Positions 10,787-20,217 of a stretch of DNA of 64,000 bases are shown here, one piece after another (position 1 is the stretch's first letter; every line of letters starts with the position of its first letter). A model generated the notes under the pieces. That model searched no databases, had not been told where the DNA came from, and saw only the letters and a program-made list of their open reading frames with translations. Source of the stretch: Butyrivibrio sp. (GTDB taxonomy: Bacteria; Bacillota; Clostridia; Lachnospirales; Lachnospiraceae); NCBI GenBank assembly GCA_015056585.1, contig SVFZ01000006.1:1-64000 (forward strand). Reading direction: 5' to 3'. The position numbers were made by a program, and so were the translations under genes.

Positions 10787-11533
10787 TTATTTCATATCCT
10801 CCGGTTTGGAGTACGAAACCCAATCATAATATGCGTAAAGCGGAGTTTCTCCATCATAATTTCCAAGCCAGCTTTCTTTTCCACTTGCCCATACATCCAT
10901 ATTGATACTGGCCTCGATCTTTGGTATATCACTTGCATGTACCTCATAAGCAAGCACTCCGTCAACATACCAGTAAATCGCATCGCTTGTCCAATAGAAG
11001 GCATAGTCATGATACTCCTTGGACGCATCAAATCCAAGATCGTATAAGTATTCATGTCCTCCAACGCCATCGGTGTGATAATTGAACTGAACCTTAGTAG
11101 TATCAGAGCCCAAAAACTCAATATCAATCTCTGTAGATTTTCCTGTAGCATCATCTCTGGCATAATTAAAAAACGCTGAAACAACGCCATTGTGACTGAT
11201 CGGCTTCATCCTTGTCTGATAATACCCATATCCGAACGTCTGATAAGTACGTACTTCCCCTGCTGTAAGATATCCTTTGACCCTGTCAATGGACAGCACC
11301 ATTTTCCCATCCTTGAACTGTACATTATCAGGGTACCAGATAGCGTCCGGTAGTTCCCCGGATGGCCAGGAAGACTTCATAAAGTTTAAAAACCAAAAGT
11401 TACCCAGGTCACTATAAAATGTTGATTTATACTTAGGGGCAGATGCCCGGCTTTCACTGAATCCGGCACCAAACAACACCAAAAGCACCGCCAAAACCAG
11501 TATTGAAATCATGCCAACAAATCGCTTCTTCAT
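10787..11533 (-). CDS. Secreted glycoside hydrolase family 16 enzyme
   Basis: A 248-residue exported beta-glucanase fold enzyme. An N-terminal signal sequence (KKRF then a hydrophobic stretch to about residue 24) is followed by a compact GH16 domain. The catalytic ExDxE motif is STEIDIEFLG with E135 as nucleophile and E139 as acid/base; HDYAFYWTSDAIYWYVDG matches the usual later segment. The ATG at 11533 has GGAGG 8 bases upstream. GH16 members include licheninases and polysaccharide-length-controlling depolymerases such as those of succinoglycan loci. Inside this operon it most likely trims the locus polysaccharide, although digestion of plant mixed-linkage glucan cannot be excluded. Confidence 0.85.
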   Translation of the reverse strand: MKKRFVGMISILVLAVLLVLFGAGFSESRASAPKYKSTFYSDLGNFWFLNFMKSSWPSGELPDAIWYPDNVQFKDGKMVLSIDRVKGYLTAGEVRTYQTFGYGYYQTRMKPISHNGVVSAFFNYARDDATGKSTEIDIEFLGSDTTKVQFNYHTDGVGGHEYLYDLGFDASKEYHDYAFYWTSDAIYWYVDGVLAYEVHASDIPKIEASINMDVWASGKESWLGNYDGETPLYAYYDWVSYSKPEDMK

Positions 11534-11577
11534 ACCCACACCCTCCTAACCGGTAAGAAAACATAGAAATGTATCAT

Positions 11578-13050
11578 TTAATTCACCGCATCAATAATAA
11601 AACTATTAAAACCATAATATTCCGCAAGCGCCTTATTCATCCAGTTCTTCGGATTACCTGGGTCTTCATAATAATAAATATTTATAGTATTCTCAACAGG
11701 CTTTGGCATGTCATCCAGGGCAATCTTTACATCAGTTCCTTCAGGAATGGAATCGAGCTTATCTAAAAACGCAACGCATTCCGAATAGTACTCCTGTATT
11801 TCGCCATTTACAAGCTGTTTCCTAAGCTCAGTAAACTTATTATCCAAAGCACTTCCAGGCAAAATAACAAAACTGACCATCGCACCTATTAATAGAACTG
11901 GTATAACGTATCTAGCCATCTCTCCCAAAATAATTGATAACTCGATTCCCACTACTGCCGCTGCAAAAAGTGTCGTTCCAATCAATATACTGTGCAGGAC
12001 AAAATCGCATCTGTTATTAAGCCCGTCATAGGCGTTATATCCAAGCGTTGCTGGAAAACAGGCAAACCACATGGCCGCTGGTGATAAAACAGCAGCCACC
12101 AGCAATAAAGCATTTGAACGTATGTCTGCTCTACTCTTTTTGTATGCCAATCCGATTATGATTCCCATGACCAGAAAGATAACTGCCACTTCAAAAAAGC
12201 ATCCTGATACAATAAGAATTTTGCAATTATGCTTACAGATGCGAAAAGAATTCTTTATGGCATCTAATACTTGAAGTCCTTCTCCATATGAACTCTTTCT
12301 AAGGAAATTACCGGGGGCGATCGTATTTATCAGTGCCCCTATAAGCCACCATATGAATATATTTCTGCCCTGTTTATCAACCTTTTTATCCTTTGCAGAA
12401 TGGTATGCTACCGTCAACAACGTCAAATAGCATCCCGCCCCGGCAATCATCAGCGTTCCGCCACATGCCAAAAAGCCTATTATTTTTGAGGCTTTAGCAT
12501 ATTTCTTTTCCTTAAGTCTGTAATAGCGAAAAAGGAATACAAGTCCCAGCAGAAAGAATGAAAAAGGGAAGCCATATGATGTACTGCCTGAATACCAGAA
12601 AAAGACTTCCTGATATGTTGTAGTTCCAAGCAAAACAAAGTACAGCAACGCGCTCACAAAAGGAATCAAAAATCTGAATTCTTTGCTTAAATTGCTAAAG
12701 AGCTCATAAATCAGCACTATGCCAGATATAATGATCAGCAACAAGTTCAGTATCATAACAACTCTAAGTTGCGTAAATTCCAACCCATTCACCGGGCTCA
12801 AAAGTGCCTGAATAAACATGGCAAAGAACGTTCCTTGCCAAGTAAAATAGGTCATGATACTAAATCTAACAGAACTTATCACTCTTAAATGCAAGTTCTC
12901 TAAAAATCTTCCAAATGTTACCCCATGAGAAAAATCATCTGCAGACAAAACCGAGTATGCACTTGCCCACAAATAAATCGCAATCATATATACAAGCGCT
13001 GCAATTGAGGCCACCATCAGTATTCTTTTTATAATCTGACATTTACGCAT
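11578..13050 (-). CDS. Polytopic membrane protein, DUF6056/GT-C-like
   Basis: A 490-residue membrane protein with about ten to twelve predicted helices. After the first helix comes SADDFSHGV, and a later loop reads INTIAPGNFLRK. This acidic loop plus APGN-x2-R pattern is that of the DUF6056 group, which resembles GT-C glycosyltransferases. Its ATG overlaps the stop of the upstream ligase (TAATG), so the two are translationally coupled. It probably acts on lipid-linked sugars at the outer face of the membrane; the donor and acceptor cannot be told from sequence. Confidence 0.6.
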   Translation of the reverse strand: MRKCQIIKRILMVASIAALVYMIAIYLWASAYSVLSADDFSHGVTFGRFLENLHLRVISSVRFSIMTYFTWQGTFFAMFIQALLSPVNGLEFTQLRVVMILNLLLIIISGIVLIYELFSNLSKEFRFLIPFVSALLYFVLLGTTTYQEVFFWYSGSTSYGFPFSFFLLGLVFLFRYYRLKEKKYAKASKIIGFLACGGTLMIAGAGCYLTLLTVAYHSAKDKKVDKQGRNIFIWWLIGALINTIAPGNFLRKSSYGEGLQVLDAIKNSFRICKHNCKILIVSGCFFEVAVIFLVMGIIIGLAYKKSRADIRSNALLLVAAVLSPAAMWFACFPATLGYNAYDGLNNRCDFVLHSILIGTTLFAAAVVGIELSIILGEMARYVIPVLLIGAMVSFVILPGSALDNKFTELRKQLVNGEIQEYYSECVAFLDKLDSIPEGTDVKIALDDMPKPVENTINIYYYEDPGNPKNWMNKALAEYYGFNSFIIDAVN

Positions 13051-14465
13051 TAACCCTGCCTCTTGATTTTCCCGGTTCCGGTCTTTTCAAACTCTTTATC
13101 CCTGAACTCAACACCATAGATTCTCTTGTACAAAGGCAGCTTCTTGTTAAGCTCTGCAACATGGGCCTTTACACCATCCTGTACTGATTCATCACAGAAA
13201 ACAGCCACATGGATTCTGTCATCTTTCTCAAAAGCAATACATTCCTTGACATTTGCATTGGCATACATATATTTTTCAAGCTCTTCAGGGCTTACGTTTT
13301 CACCACTTGAAAGAATGATAAGATTCTTCTTTCGACCTGTGATATAAAGATATCCATCTTCATCCAGATATCCAAGGTCGCCGGTAAAGATCATTCCATC
13401 TCTGAGGATTTCTTTAGTCTCGTCTTCATTCTTGTAGTAGCCCATCATGTTGCCCCAGTAATTGATACCGATCTCGCCATCAATGATCTTGATCTCTGCA
13501 TCATCATAAGGGCGGCCTACTGAAGCCATATGATGTTCCATATCAAAGTTGAATGTAGCATTTCCGCCGGTCTCAGTCATTCCATAGTACTGACCAAATG
13601 CAATACCATGAGAAGTGATATCCTTAACATCTTCAACACTTACAGGAGCACCGGCTGTGCAAAGGATCTTGACATTACCAAGCTTTTCCATATGGCCTCT
13701 CTTGATAGCCTTAAGCCAAAGCTTTAATACTCCGGGAAGAACACAGGCATAGTCGATTTCTTCTCCAATAAGATCCTCAAGAATGTTCTCCGGGTGAACA
13801 CTCTGATAAAATGTGCAGGCATGTTCCGACCATGTGATAAGAGCCAGGAGTCCGCCAATATGGTACAACGGGAAGTTCGTGTAAACAGGCATTCCGGGAT
13901 ATGGCTCAAAGCCATTTGAATACCCCTTTGGAAGAGCAATCTTCTCACCACCGAAAATATTACCACAGGAAAGCATTACTCCCTTTGAAAGGCTTGTAGT
14001 TCCTGATGTATAAACGATCATCATAAGATTGCCGGCTTCATCATCTGTAAAGTCAGCTAAATCAGCCTCCTCTGCATCTCCATCAAAAGCTGCCTCAAAG
14101 CCATAGGATTTAACTTCATTTAGGAAGCTGAACTTCTCAAGATCATCAGCAAAAAGGCACTCTGCATCAGAATCCTTGACAGCAAACTTAAGGTTCTCTT
14201 CCATCTCGCGGAAATTGAGAGGAATGCATACTGCTCTGCTGAAAATTATGGCCATTACAAGGACAACGTATTCGTAGCTGTTGCCGCCGATAAGGGCAAT
14301 GTGCTTACCTTCAAGATGGCCTAATACCTTTTCAAGTCTCGTTGAGCATTTTTTAATATCGCTGAGATATTTTTCAAAAGTAATATTATAAGAGTTTTCT
14401 CCATCAAGATACCTGAATGCATTAACATCTTTTCCCTGTTTCAAAGTCTCTAAATATTTGTACAT
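13050..14465 (-). CDS. Adenylate-forming ligase (acyl/aminoacyl-ACP type)
   Basis: A 471-residue ANL enzyme and a clear paralog of the protein at 8177..9589. Motifs include YTSGTTSLSKGVML (again Ser for Gly in the A3 loop), FGQYYGMTETGG, FTGDLGYLDEDG and the C-terminal lysine region KTGTGKIKR. It lies 30 bases downstream of an ACP gene and overlaps the next membrane-protein gene. The ACP-ligase-membrane-protein arrangement recalls the DltA/DltC/DltB logic of D-alanylation, but this is not a recognisable DltA. It probably activates a small carboxylic acid for transfer to its ACP neighbour. Confidence 0.85.
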   Translation of the reverse strand: MYKYLETLKQGKDVNAFRYLDGENSYNITFEKYLSDIKKCSTRLEKVLGHLEGKHIALIGGNSYEYVVLVMAIIFSRAVCIPLNFREMEENLKFAVKDSDAECLFADDLEKFSFLNEVKSYGFEAAFDGDAEEADLADFTDDEAGNLMMIVYTSGTTSLSKGVMLSCGNIFGGEKIALPKGYSNGFEPYPGMPVYTNFPLYHIGGLLALITWSEHACTFYQSVHPENILEDLIGEEIDYACVLPGVLKLWLKAIKRGHMEKLGNVKILCTAGAPVSVEDVKDITSHGIAFGQYYGMTETGGNATFNFDMEHHMASVGRPYDDAEIKIIDGEIGINYWGNMMGYYKNEDETKEILRDGMIFTGDLGYLDEDGYLYITGRKKNLIILSSGENVSPEELEKYMYANANVKECIAFEKDDRIHVAVFCDESVQDGVKAHVAELNKKLPLYKRIYGVEFRDKEFEKTGTGKIKRQG

Positions 14466-14495
14466 TTTTGCCCTCCTTGTAAAACAGAAGCATTG

Positions 14496-14729
14496 TCACT
14501 GTAAAGAATCAACATATTTAATAAAATCAGCCAAGGTTTCAATAGCCATAAGCTTTTTTTCGTTCATCTTAATTGAAAATGTCTTTTCAACTTTTGCGAT
14601 TATAGACATAATCTCCAATGAGGCAAGATCAAGATCATCCATTAGATTACTATCCATATGGATATCCTCTCTAGGAATATCCGCTATATCCTCGATGATT
14701 CCTGCTATTTTTTCAAAAGTCTCGTTCAT
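14496..14729 (-). CDS. Acyl carrier protein
   Basis: A 77-residue acidic four-helix carrier protein. The phosphopantetheine site is DLDLASLEIM, with Ser37 as the attachment residue; the canonical core is D-S-L, here A-S-L. Length and the MDDLDLASLE context fit DltC-like or specialised ACPs rather than the fatty-acid ACP. Its ATG overlaps the stop of the acyltransferase gene (ATGA), so synthesis is coupled. It is one of two ACPs in this operon and the likely thioester acceptor for the ligase that follows. Confidence 0.85.
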   Translation of the reverse strand: MNETFEKIAGIIEDIADIPREDIHMDSNLMDDLDLASLEIMSIIAKVEKTFSIKMNEKKLMAIETLADFIKYVDSLQ

Positions 14730-15847
14730 TTCTGCTCCTCTCTCTGGTATTTATCCATATACCGGGCCTTCATCCAGACATAACCCTTAGTTGCCATATA
14801 TACTACAATTGTTCTTACCAAAAATATGATAAGGCTCCGCAATGAAACTGAGCCTTTATAAACATTTACAAAATCCATCTGAAGAATTCCACCAAAGCTC
14901 ATGAATTCTATCGTATGGATACATAGAATATACAAAGAATACCTGCCGACATTTCTCAAAAATCCATATACCCGTCCATCAAATCTGTTAAGACGCAAGA
15001 ACATGTAAATAATGGCAATTCCAAGCAGGCAACTTGCTATAATGGAGAGCGGTCCAAAAGCATATTCACTGTCGGCCATATTGTTGTTTCCAAACTGGCT
15101 CAGGAAAAGCGAAAACAAAATAGTAGCTATTATAGCAGCTATCGTCCTGAATCCTCCGGTAAGTTTCTCAGTGAAAATCTTTTCTTTTTTTGCAAAATAG
15201 CCGATGCACACATACAAAGCAGCTACCAGCCCTTGCGAAATGCACCATGGGCAATGTTTTATAAAGCTTAATCCCCATCCCAAACAGGCCGAAGCAAAAG
15301 CCATGGCTAAAAGCTTTTTGCCACTAAATCTACCAAGCAGCTCATTAAATACAACCAGGCTTATGAACATAGCCATCAAAAACCATACCGGGCCGCACCA
15401 GGATAAGGTAAATCTCTCCATTTCCACCGTTTTCGGAATGCCAAGCAAAAATCCCAGCGTAATCCAAAGTGCCTTCTTTACCGCCTCGCGGAAATATCTG
15501 TATCTAAAATAAAATGAAAAAAAGGCTAATACAGCCGAAGCAGCCCCGGTAACCGCATATGGTCTAAGCAGCAGCTCCGCCTGCTTTTTTACACACTTTT
15601 TAAAGGTAGTTTTCCTAAAGCCATAGCCACTTAGCATAAAAAGCACCGGCATCATGGTCTCGCCAAAAATTTTCAGAAAGCCGATAAGATAGCCAGACAA
15701 TAACGAATCTGCCTTTATCCCATCATATAACCCATAAGTGTGGGCAAGCATTACCATTAGCAGTACCACACCCTTTAGAAGGTCAAACATTCCTATGGTA
15801 TTCTTGATTCTATATTGTCCTTTTTCAAATATCTTCAGGTTTTTCAT
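14726..15847 (-). CDS. Acyltransferase-3 family membrane protein
   Basis: A 373-residue polytopic membrane protein of the acyltransferase-3 family. The diagnostic FDLLKGVVLLMVMLAHTYGL start places the conserved His in the first helix, and PVLFMLSGYGFR follows. The ATG at 15847 is preferred because AGAGGG precedes it and it overlaps the WbqC gene by only 23 bases; a longer frame upstream would overlap more. It is flanked by WbqC and an ACP in one coupled block. The simplest reading is that it takes acyl groups activated by this ligase/ACP set to a sugar, as DltB-type proteins do for teichoic acids, though DltB itself is MBOAT. Confidence 0.8.
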   Translation of the reverse strand: MKNLKIFEKGQYRIKNTIGMFDLLKGVVLLMVMLAHTYGLYDGIKADSLLSGYLIGFLKIFGETMMPVLFMLSGYGFRKTTFKKCVKKQAELLLRPYAVTGAASAVLAFFSFYFRYRYFREAVKKALWITLGFLLGIPKTVEMERFTLSWCGPVWFLMAMFISLVVFNELLGRFSGKKLLAMAFASACLGWGLSFIKHCPWCISQGLVAALYVCIGYFAKKEKIFTEKLTGGFRTIAAIIATILFSLFLSQFGNNNMADSEYAFGPLSIIASCLLGIAIIYMFLRLNRFDGRVYGFLRNVGRYSLYILCIHTIEFMSFGGILQMDFVNVYKGSVSLRSLIIFLVRTIVVYMATKGYVWMKARYMDKYQREEQK

Positions 15848-16568
15848 ATCCCTCTTCCAATGTAAACTGTGTAAGCAGGTCTGCAATCTCTTCTTCTGAG
15901 CAGAACATCATCACGTCTATAATAGACAAGCTCTGAGTAAAGTCATCCGTGAACTGCTTGTACCTTACACTATCATTCATCTTGACAAATTTAAGTCCCA
16001 GTCCATTTTCCCTAAAGAACTGTTGGAAGTATAACCCGGTTCCACCGCTTGCATTATAGTAATCCGTAGCATTTCTCTTTTTGCAATAGGCAACAACCAT
16101 ATGCTCCTTCTTATATTCACCGTCCAAATGAACATCTTTGGAGGTTCTTAAGATAGGTGTTGTAATTCCCAGCTTTTTCGCCGTAAGTCTGTTGGCATTA
16201 TCAAGAAAATCAGCTAGATTGCGGCCTTCAGGTGTTAGCCCGAATTCAAGTACCTCTTTGACATGTGAATAGGTATCTTCGAAATACGGCGCTTTTGCAT
16301 AAGAGCTCTTAAGCGTAACAAGAAGCTTATTTACCGTTGCCTCATCAAGCCCCTGCTCATGCTCACATATAAGCCTGTTCTGTGATGCTTTCCGGACAGG
16401 GATCCCGAAGTAAAAGGGTTCACCATTGACAAGAATTCTGTTTCTGTTAATGTATCCACCTTTTATATAATTAACATCATCTATTATCAGATATTCATCT
16501 ACTGCATTCATCAGCTGCCAGTAACCCAAAAATGGGAAAAAATATGGCTGCATTATCCCTATGACCAT
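15825..16568 (-). CDS. WbqC-like family protein
   Basis: A 247-residue soluble protein that opens with MVIGIMQPYFFPFLGYWQL and continues with DEYLIIDDVNYIKGGYINRN, the hallmark of the WbqC-like family found in O-antigen and capsule loci. The biochemical function of the family is not settled; members often lie with amino-sugar and acyl-activation genes. The ATG follows GAGGTG. It is sandwiched between an ACP and an acyltransferase, with overlap on the downstream side. I infer that it takes part in acyl or aminoacyl transfer to a nucleotide sugar. Confidence 0.8.
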   Translation of the reverse strand: MVIGIMQPYFFPFLGYWQLMNAVDEYLIIDDVNYIKGGYINRNRILVNGEPFYFGIPVRKASQNRLICEHEQGLDEATVNKLLVTLKSSYAKAPYFEDTYSHVKEVLEFGLTPEGRNLADFLDNANRLTAKKLGITTPILRTSKDVHLDGEYKKEHMVVAYCKKRNATDYYNASGGTGLYFQQFFRENGLGLKFVKMNDSVRYKQFTDDFTQSLSIIDVMMFCSEEEIADLLTQFTLEEGYEKPEDI

Positions 16569-16577
16569 AATTTCACC

Positions 16578-16808
16578 TCACTCTTCTGTCATTTCCTTGA
16601 TCAGATCTTCCAATTCGCCCAACGTAGTGATCCTGGGAAGATCCTCCTCTGAAAACTCTATTTCAAATTCTTCCTCTAATTCCATTACAATTTTTACAAC
16701 TTCCAGAGAATTGAGTCCTAAATCCATAAGCAAGGATGTATCTCTGTTCATTTTACTCTTGTCATATTCAGTGTGCTCAGACAGAATATCAACTATTTTT
16801 TCAAACAT
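16578..16808 (-). CDS. Acyl carrier protein
   Basis: A 76-residue acidic carrier protein with the prosthetic-group site LMDLGLNSLEVVKI; Ser34 is the expected phosphopantetheine attachment. It differs clearly from the ACP at 14496..14729. Its ATG directly follows the TAA of the upstream ligase, and WbqC follows nine bases after its stop. The pair ligase (16809..18443) plus this ACP looks like one activation unit, and the other ACP with its ligase a second. Confidence 0.88.
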   Translation of the reverse strand: MFEKIVDILSEHTEYDKSKMNRDTSLLMDLGLNSLEVVKIVMELEEEFEIEFSEEDLPRITTLGELEDLIKEMTEE

Positions 16809-18443
16809 TTAATTTGCTCCTACTTCACTTCTTTTTATTTTTTGGGCAGAATTCTTCAGAAATTCCGTATCTCTGACAATTACCTTTGAAATTCTGGCAT
16901 AAGCCGGAATCTCTTTGTTTATCTGATTAACGCAATCCTCGCAACTCTTCTTCACATCCGTGATATTGTTTTTGGCGATATAAGAAGAATTCGGGAATAT
17001 CTCAGCTACTATGCTATTATCAAACTGATACACAACAGTCTCTTTGATGATCATGAATTTGATCAGCTTATTCTCCAAATATTCCGGAGATATGTTCTCA
17101 CCATTACTCAGAATAATAAGATTCTTACTCCTTCCGGTGAGAAAGAGCTGTCCATTAGAATCAAGCCTTCCCAGGTCTCCGGTATGAAAAACTCCATTTC
17201 TTAAGGCTTTCGCCGTTTCATCCGGTCTGTTATAATACCCATTCATTACCATGGGGCCTTTAACACAGACCTCTCCGATCCCATTTTCATCAGGTGAATC
17301 TATAATAACATCAACACCTCTGATCGGAGCACCAACGGAATTAGGCACAATATCTTTGTAATCATTGACAGTAACTATTGGTGCACACTCAGTTATACCA
17401 TACCCCGAGACGATACCTATTCCCCATGTGCTGAAGGCATCAACTATTGTCTGATTGATTGGCGCACCACCTGTAACTATTACCTCAAGATTTCCGCCCA
17501 CTCTCTCAAGTATCTGCTTAAAGAAAACCCGTCTGCAATCGATGCCCATCTTTAACAGAGTATTAGACAATACACATAAGGCTTTATACGGAAGTTGAAG
17601 ATGTTTTGCTTCAAGCTCACTCATAACTTCCTTATAGACTGTCTCCATAAACATCGGAACTATAGCAATAATATCCGGCCGAACAGTCGTCATATCTGTA
17701 AAAAAGTGTTTGATTCCTTTGCAAATAAAAGCCGTTCTTCCTTCAGGAAAAATCTCACACATAGTACTGAGCGAAAGCGCATGCGTAAGCGGAAGGATCA
17801 ACATGAAAAGATTCTTCTTGGTAGAATCACACAGCCTCTCGCCACAGGACTGATAGTTATATGCCAGATTCCTCTGAGTAAGCACTACGCCTTTCTGGCT
17901 CCCGGTTGTCCCTGACGTAAAATAGATGGCAGCAGCATCATCCGGAAGCACTTCTTTTTGTGCAAAAGAGCTGTCGCCACCTCTGATGGCACTTCGTCCC
18001 TCCTCTATGTATTTTTCCATTTCAGCCATAGAATGAAGGTCCAGATCCATTGAATCATTATTATTTATCATTGATTCAATGACTCTTTTGCTATTCCTGG
18101 AATAGAATACTGTATTGCAGTCAACATTCTTCAGGTTCTCAGCTATTATCTCCTGTCCCAGATCTCTGGCTATTGGAACACAAATATTACCGCTAAAAGA
18201 AATAGCGAAAAACAGCCTTATCCAATCATAGGAATTCTCAGAAATAATCGCAATGCGGCGCTTATAATATCCTTTATTTATCAGATATGTTCCAAGTTCT
18301 TCAATATCCTCAGAAAATTTCCCGTAGGAAATACATACCATTTCGCCACTTTTGTCATAGAATTTGTATACAGTCCTATCGGAATACACCTTAGACTTTT
18401 CCAATATGAAGTTTCTTAAAGTATCAAATTCGAAAAGCTTCAT
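16809..18443 (-). CDS. Adenylate-forming ligase, acyl-CoA synthetase-like
   Basis: A 544-residue ANL enzyme, longer and more FadD-like than the other two ligases of this operon. It has a canonical A3 loop (YFTSGTTGSQKGVVLTQRN), SGYGITECAP, FHTGDLGRLDSNG, a hinge segment SKNLIILSNGENISPEYLE and the terminal lysine region SAQKIKR. It starts five bases after the ABC exporter gene and its stop abuts the ACP start, so it probably loads that ACP. The acid substrate is not predictable; the insertion around residues 235-300 resembles long-chain acyl ligases. Confidence 0.85.
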   Translation of the reverse strand: MKLFEFDTLRNFILEKSKVYSDRTVYKFYDKSGEMVCISYGKFSEDIEELGTYLINKGYYKRRIAIISENSYDWIRLFFAISFSGNICVPIARDLGQEIIAENLKNVDCNTVFYSRNSKRVIESMINNNDSMDLDLHSMAEMEKYIEEGRSAIRGGDSSFAQKEVLPDDAAAIYFTSGTTGSQKGVVLTQRNLAYNYQSCGERLCDSTKKNLFMLILPLTHALSLSTMCEIFPEGRTAFICKGIKHFFTDMTTVRPDIIAIVPMFMETVYKEVMSELEAKHLQLPYKALCVLSNTLLKMGIDCRRVFFKQILERVGGNLEVIVTGGAPINQTIVDAFSTWGIGIVSGYGITECAPIVTVNDYKDIVPNSVGAPIRGVDVIIDSPDENGIGEVCVKGPMVMNGYYNRPDETAKALRNGVFHTGDLGRLDSNGQLFLTGRSKNLIILSNGENISPEYLENKLIKFMIIKETVVYQFDNSIVAEIFPNSSYIAKNNITDVKKSCEDCVNQINKEIPAYARISKVIVRDTEFLKNSAQKIKRSEVGAN

Positions 18444-18448
18444 TTACA

Positions 18449-20200
18449 TTAAAACTCATCCATAAGTTTTCTTATGTCATCGTTTCCAATTACAGTTGTT
18501 GTCTTGCCTCCGATTCTATACACCCTGTTGCACATTGAAAGAACCGTAGGTCTGTGGGTAGTAAGAATAACAGTTTTCTGTGGATCGTTCTTCATAATGT
18601 TGTTGAGAACATTTCTCTCTGTTGCCACATCAAGCGCAGAAGTTGCCTCATCCAAAAGCAGTATTGGTGCATCCTTCAAAAGAGCTCTCGCAATAGACAA
18701 TCTCTGGTTCTGACCTTCCGAAAATCCAAGGCCATTTTCTCCCAGCTTGTGTTCAAGCCCATCAGGAAGCTTTTTTACAAAGTCATAAATACATGCCGTC
18801 TTAAGTGCTTCAATCACCTGTTCCTCAGTCGCATCAGGATTAACCAGCTTCATGTTCTCAATTATTGTTCCTGCCATCATGGTATTTCCCTGTGGAACAT
18901 AAGAAATGAGCTGTCTTGTCTGTTTGCCAAGAGGTAGTACCTTATCTCCGCTTATGGCCTGGACAGCCCCTTTAAATGCTGTAACTATGCCCAAAATAAT
19001 CCGGAGCATAGTGGTTTTTCCTTCACCAGAAGGTCCCACAAGAGCTACAATCTCTCCGGGATTAGCCTCCATCGAAGCTCCCTCAAAAACACTGTAGCCA
19101 TTCTTATACTTAAAGTGCATATCTTTAAGCTTTACACTTACTCCACTTTCAGAAGCACTCCTAGAAAAGTCTTCTATTTCATCAGGAGCTGTGTTTTCTT
19201 CCTCATCGTTTAGTACAAGCAGTTTTTTAACTCTTTCAGCAGATGCCATATACTCCATGATTGTAGGAATGAGATTGAGCAACACCTTCATGGCTCCGCC
19301 TATCTGAAATGCAAGAAAGGCAAGAACTGACAACGAACCAAAGGTTAGTATTCCCTCATGCACTCTGTAAAACATCCATCCAATGCACACCGTAGCGGCA
19401 AAAAGCCCCGCAACAAAAGATATCGCCCAGGAACTGACCGAATACTTATTTGACCTAAGATCCGCGTTCTTCCTGTCAATTTCCAAGACATTCATTCTGT
19501 CATAAAAAACATTTCCAAGGTTGAATGCCTTGATTGCCTGGATATTATTGAAGGTCTCTTTGTTGTAGGAATTAATCCTTGACTCAATGCTCTTGATATC
19601 CATCTGAGCCTTAAATATCTTACCCATATAGATTCTGGAGGCAATCAGAATAACCGGAGCGACCACTACCGCCACGAACACCATCGAATAGTCCAGGATT
19701 ATTATATATATTCCTGCAAAAACCATCAGTGTTAACCTGGAGATCATTGTAGGCACAAGACCACTGGTGTTACCCGCAACAGTCTTGATATCTGAAGCGA
19801 GCCTGGTGATAAGGTCTCCGGTATGATACTCTGTAAGTTCCTCCCAGGAGGAATTCATTATCTTTCTGTAGACCTTTAGTTCAAGGCAGTTATACATACC
19901 ATTATAGTTCTTGGCGGAAAAGCGATTGGATGTCACGCTGATCATAATGTCAACCGCGTACAGCCCCACAAAAAGTACGCCTGTCCTAATCAGCTGATCC
20001 ATATCATCGACAAGAGCCAGGTCTATAATATTTCCTACCATACTGGCGATAAATATCTCGTACAATGCCTGCAGCATCAGAATCACAATATAAATGATCA
20101 GGCGCGCCTTGTATCCGGACAGTTCGCTAAGTGCCCAGTGCAGTGTCCTGAATATATTGACAAAAATGTTTAATTTATCATTTTTTTTAGGAAAGTTCAT
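18449..20200 (-). CDS. ABC exporter (fused permease and ATPase)
   Basis: A 583-residue half-transporter. Six membrane helices occupy roughly residues 25-310. The ATPase then shows Walker A (LVGPSGEGKTTML), a signature with unusual spelling (FSEGQNQRLSIARAL instead of LSGGQ), Walker B (PILLLDEATSALD) and the H-loop (ILTTHRP). The ATG at 20200 follows GGGAG; an upstream in-frame start would overlap the aminotransferase gene. Such exporters flip lipid-linked saccharides (PglK type) or export peptides and lipids. In this operon a lipid-linked glycan substrate is most likely. Confidence 0.85.
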   Translation of the reverse strand: MNFPKKNDKLNIFVNIFRTLHWALSELSGYKARLIIYIVILMLQALYEIFIASMVGNIIDLALVDDMDQLIRTGVLFVGLYAVDIMISVTSNRFSAKNYNGMYNCLELKVYRKIMNSSWEELTEYHTGDLITRLASDIKTVAGNTSGLVPTMISRLTLMVFAGIYIIILDYSMVFVAVVVAPVILIASRIYMGKIFKAQMDIKSIESRINSYNKETFNNIQAIKAFNLGNVFYDRMNVLEIDRKNADLRSNKYSVSSWAISFVAGLFAATVCIGWMFYRVHEGILTFGSLSVLAFLAFQIGGAMKVLLNLIPTIMEYMASAERVKKLLVLNDEEENTAPDEIEDFSRSASESGVSVKLKDMHFKYKNGYSVFEGASMEANPGEIVALVGPSGEGKTTMLRIILGIVTAFKGAVQAISGDKVLPLGKQTRQLISYVPQGNTMMAGTIIENMKLVNPDATEEQVIEALKTACIYDFVKKLPDGLEHKLGENGLGFSEGQNQRLSIARALLKDAPILLLDEATSALDVATERNVLNNIMKNDPQKTVILTTHRPTVLSMCNRVYRIGGKTTTVIGNDDIRKLMDEF

Positions 20201-20217
20201 TATTACAGCTCCCGATT

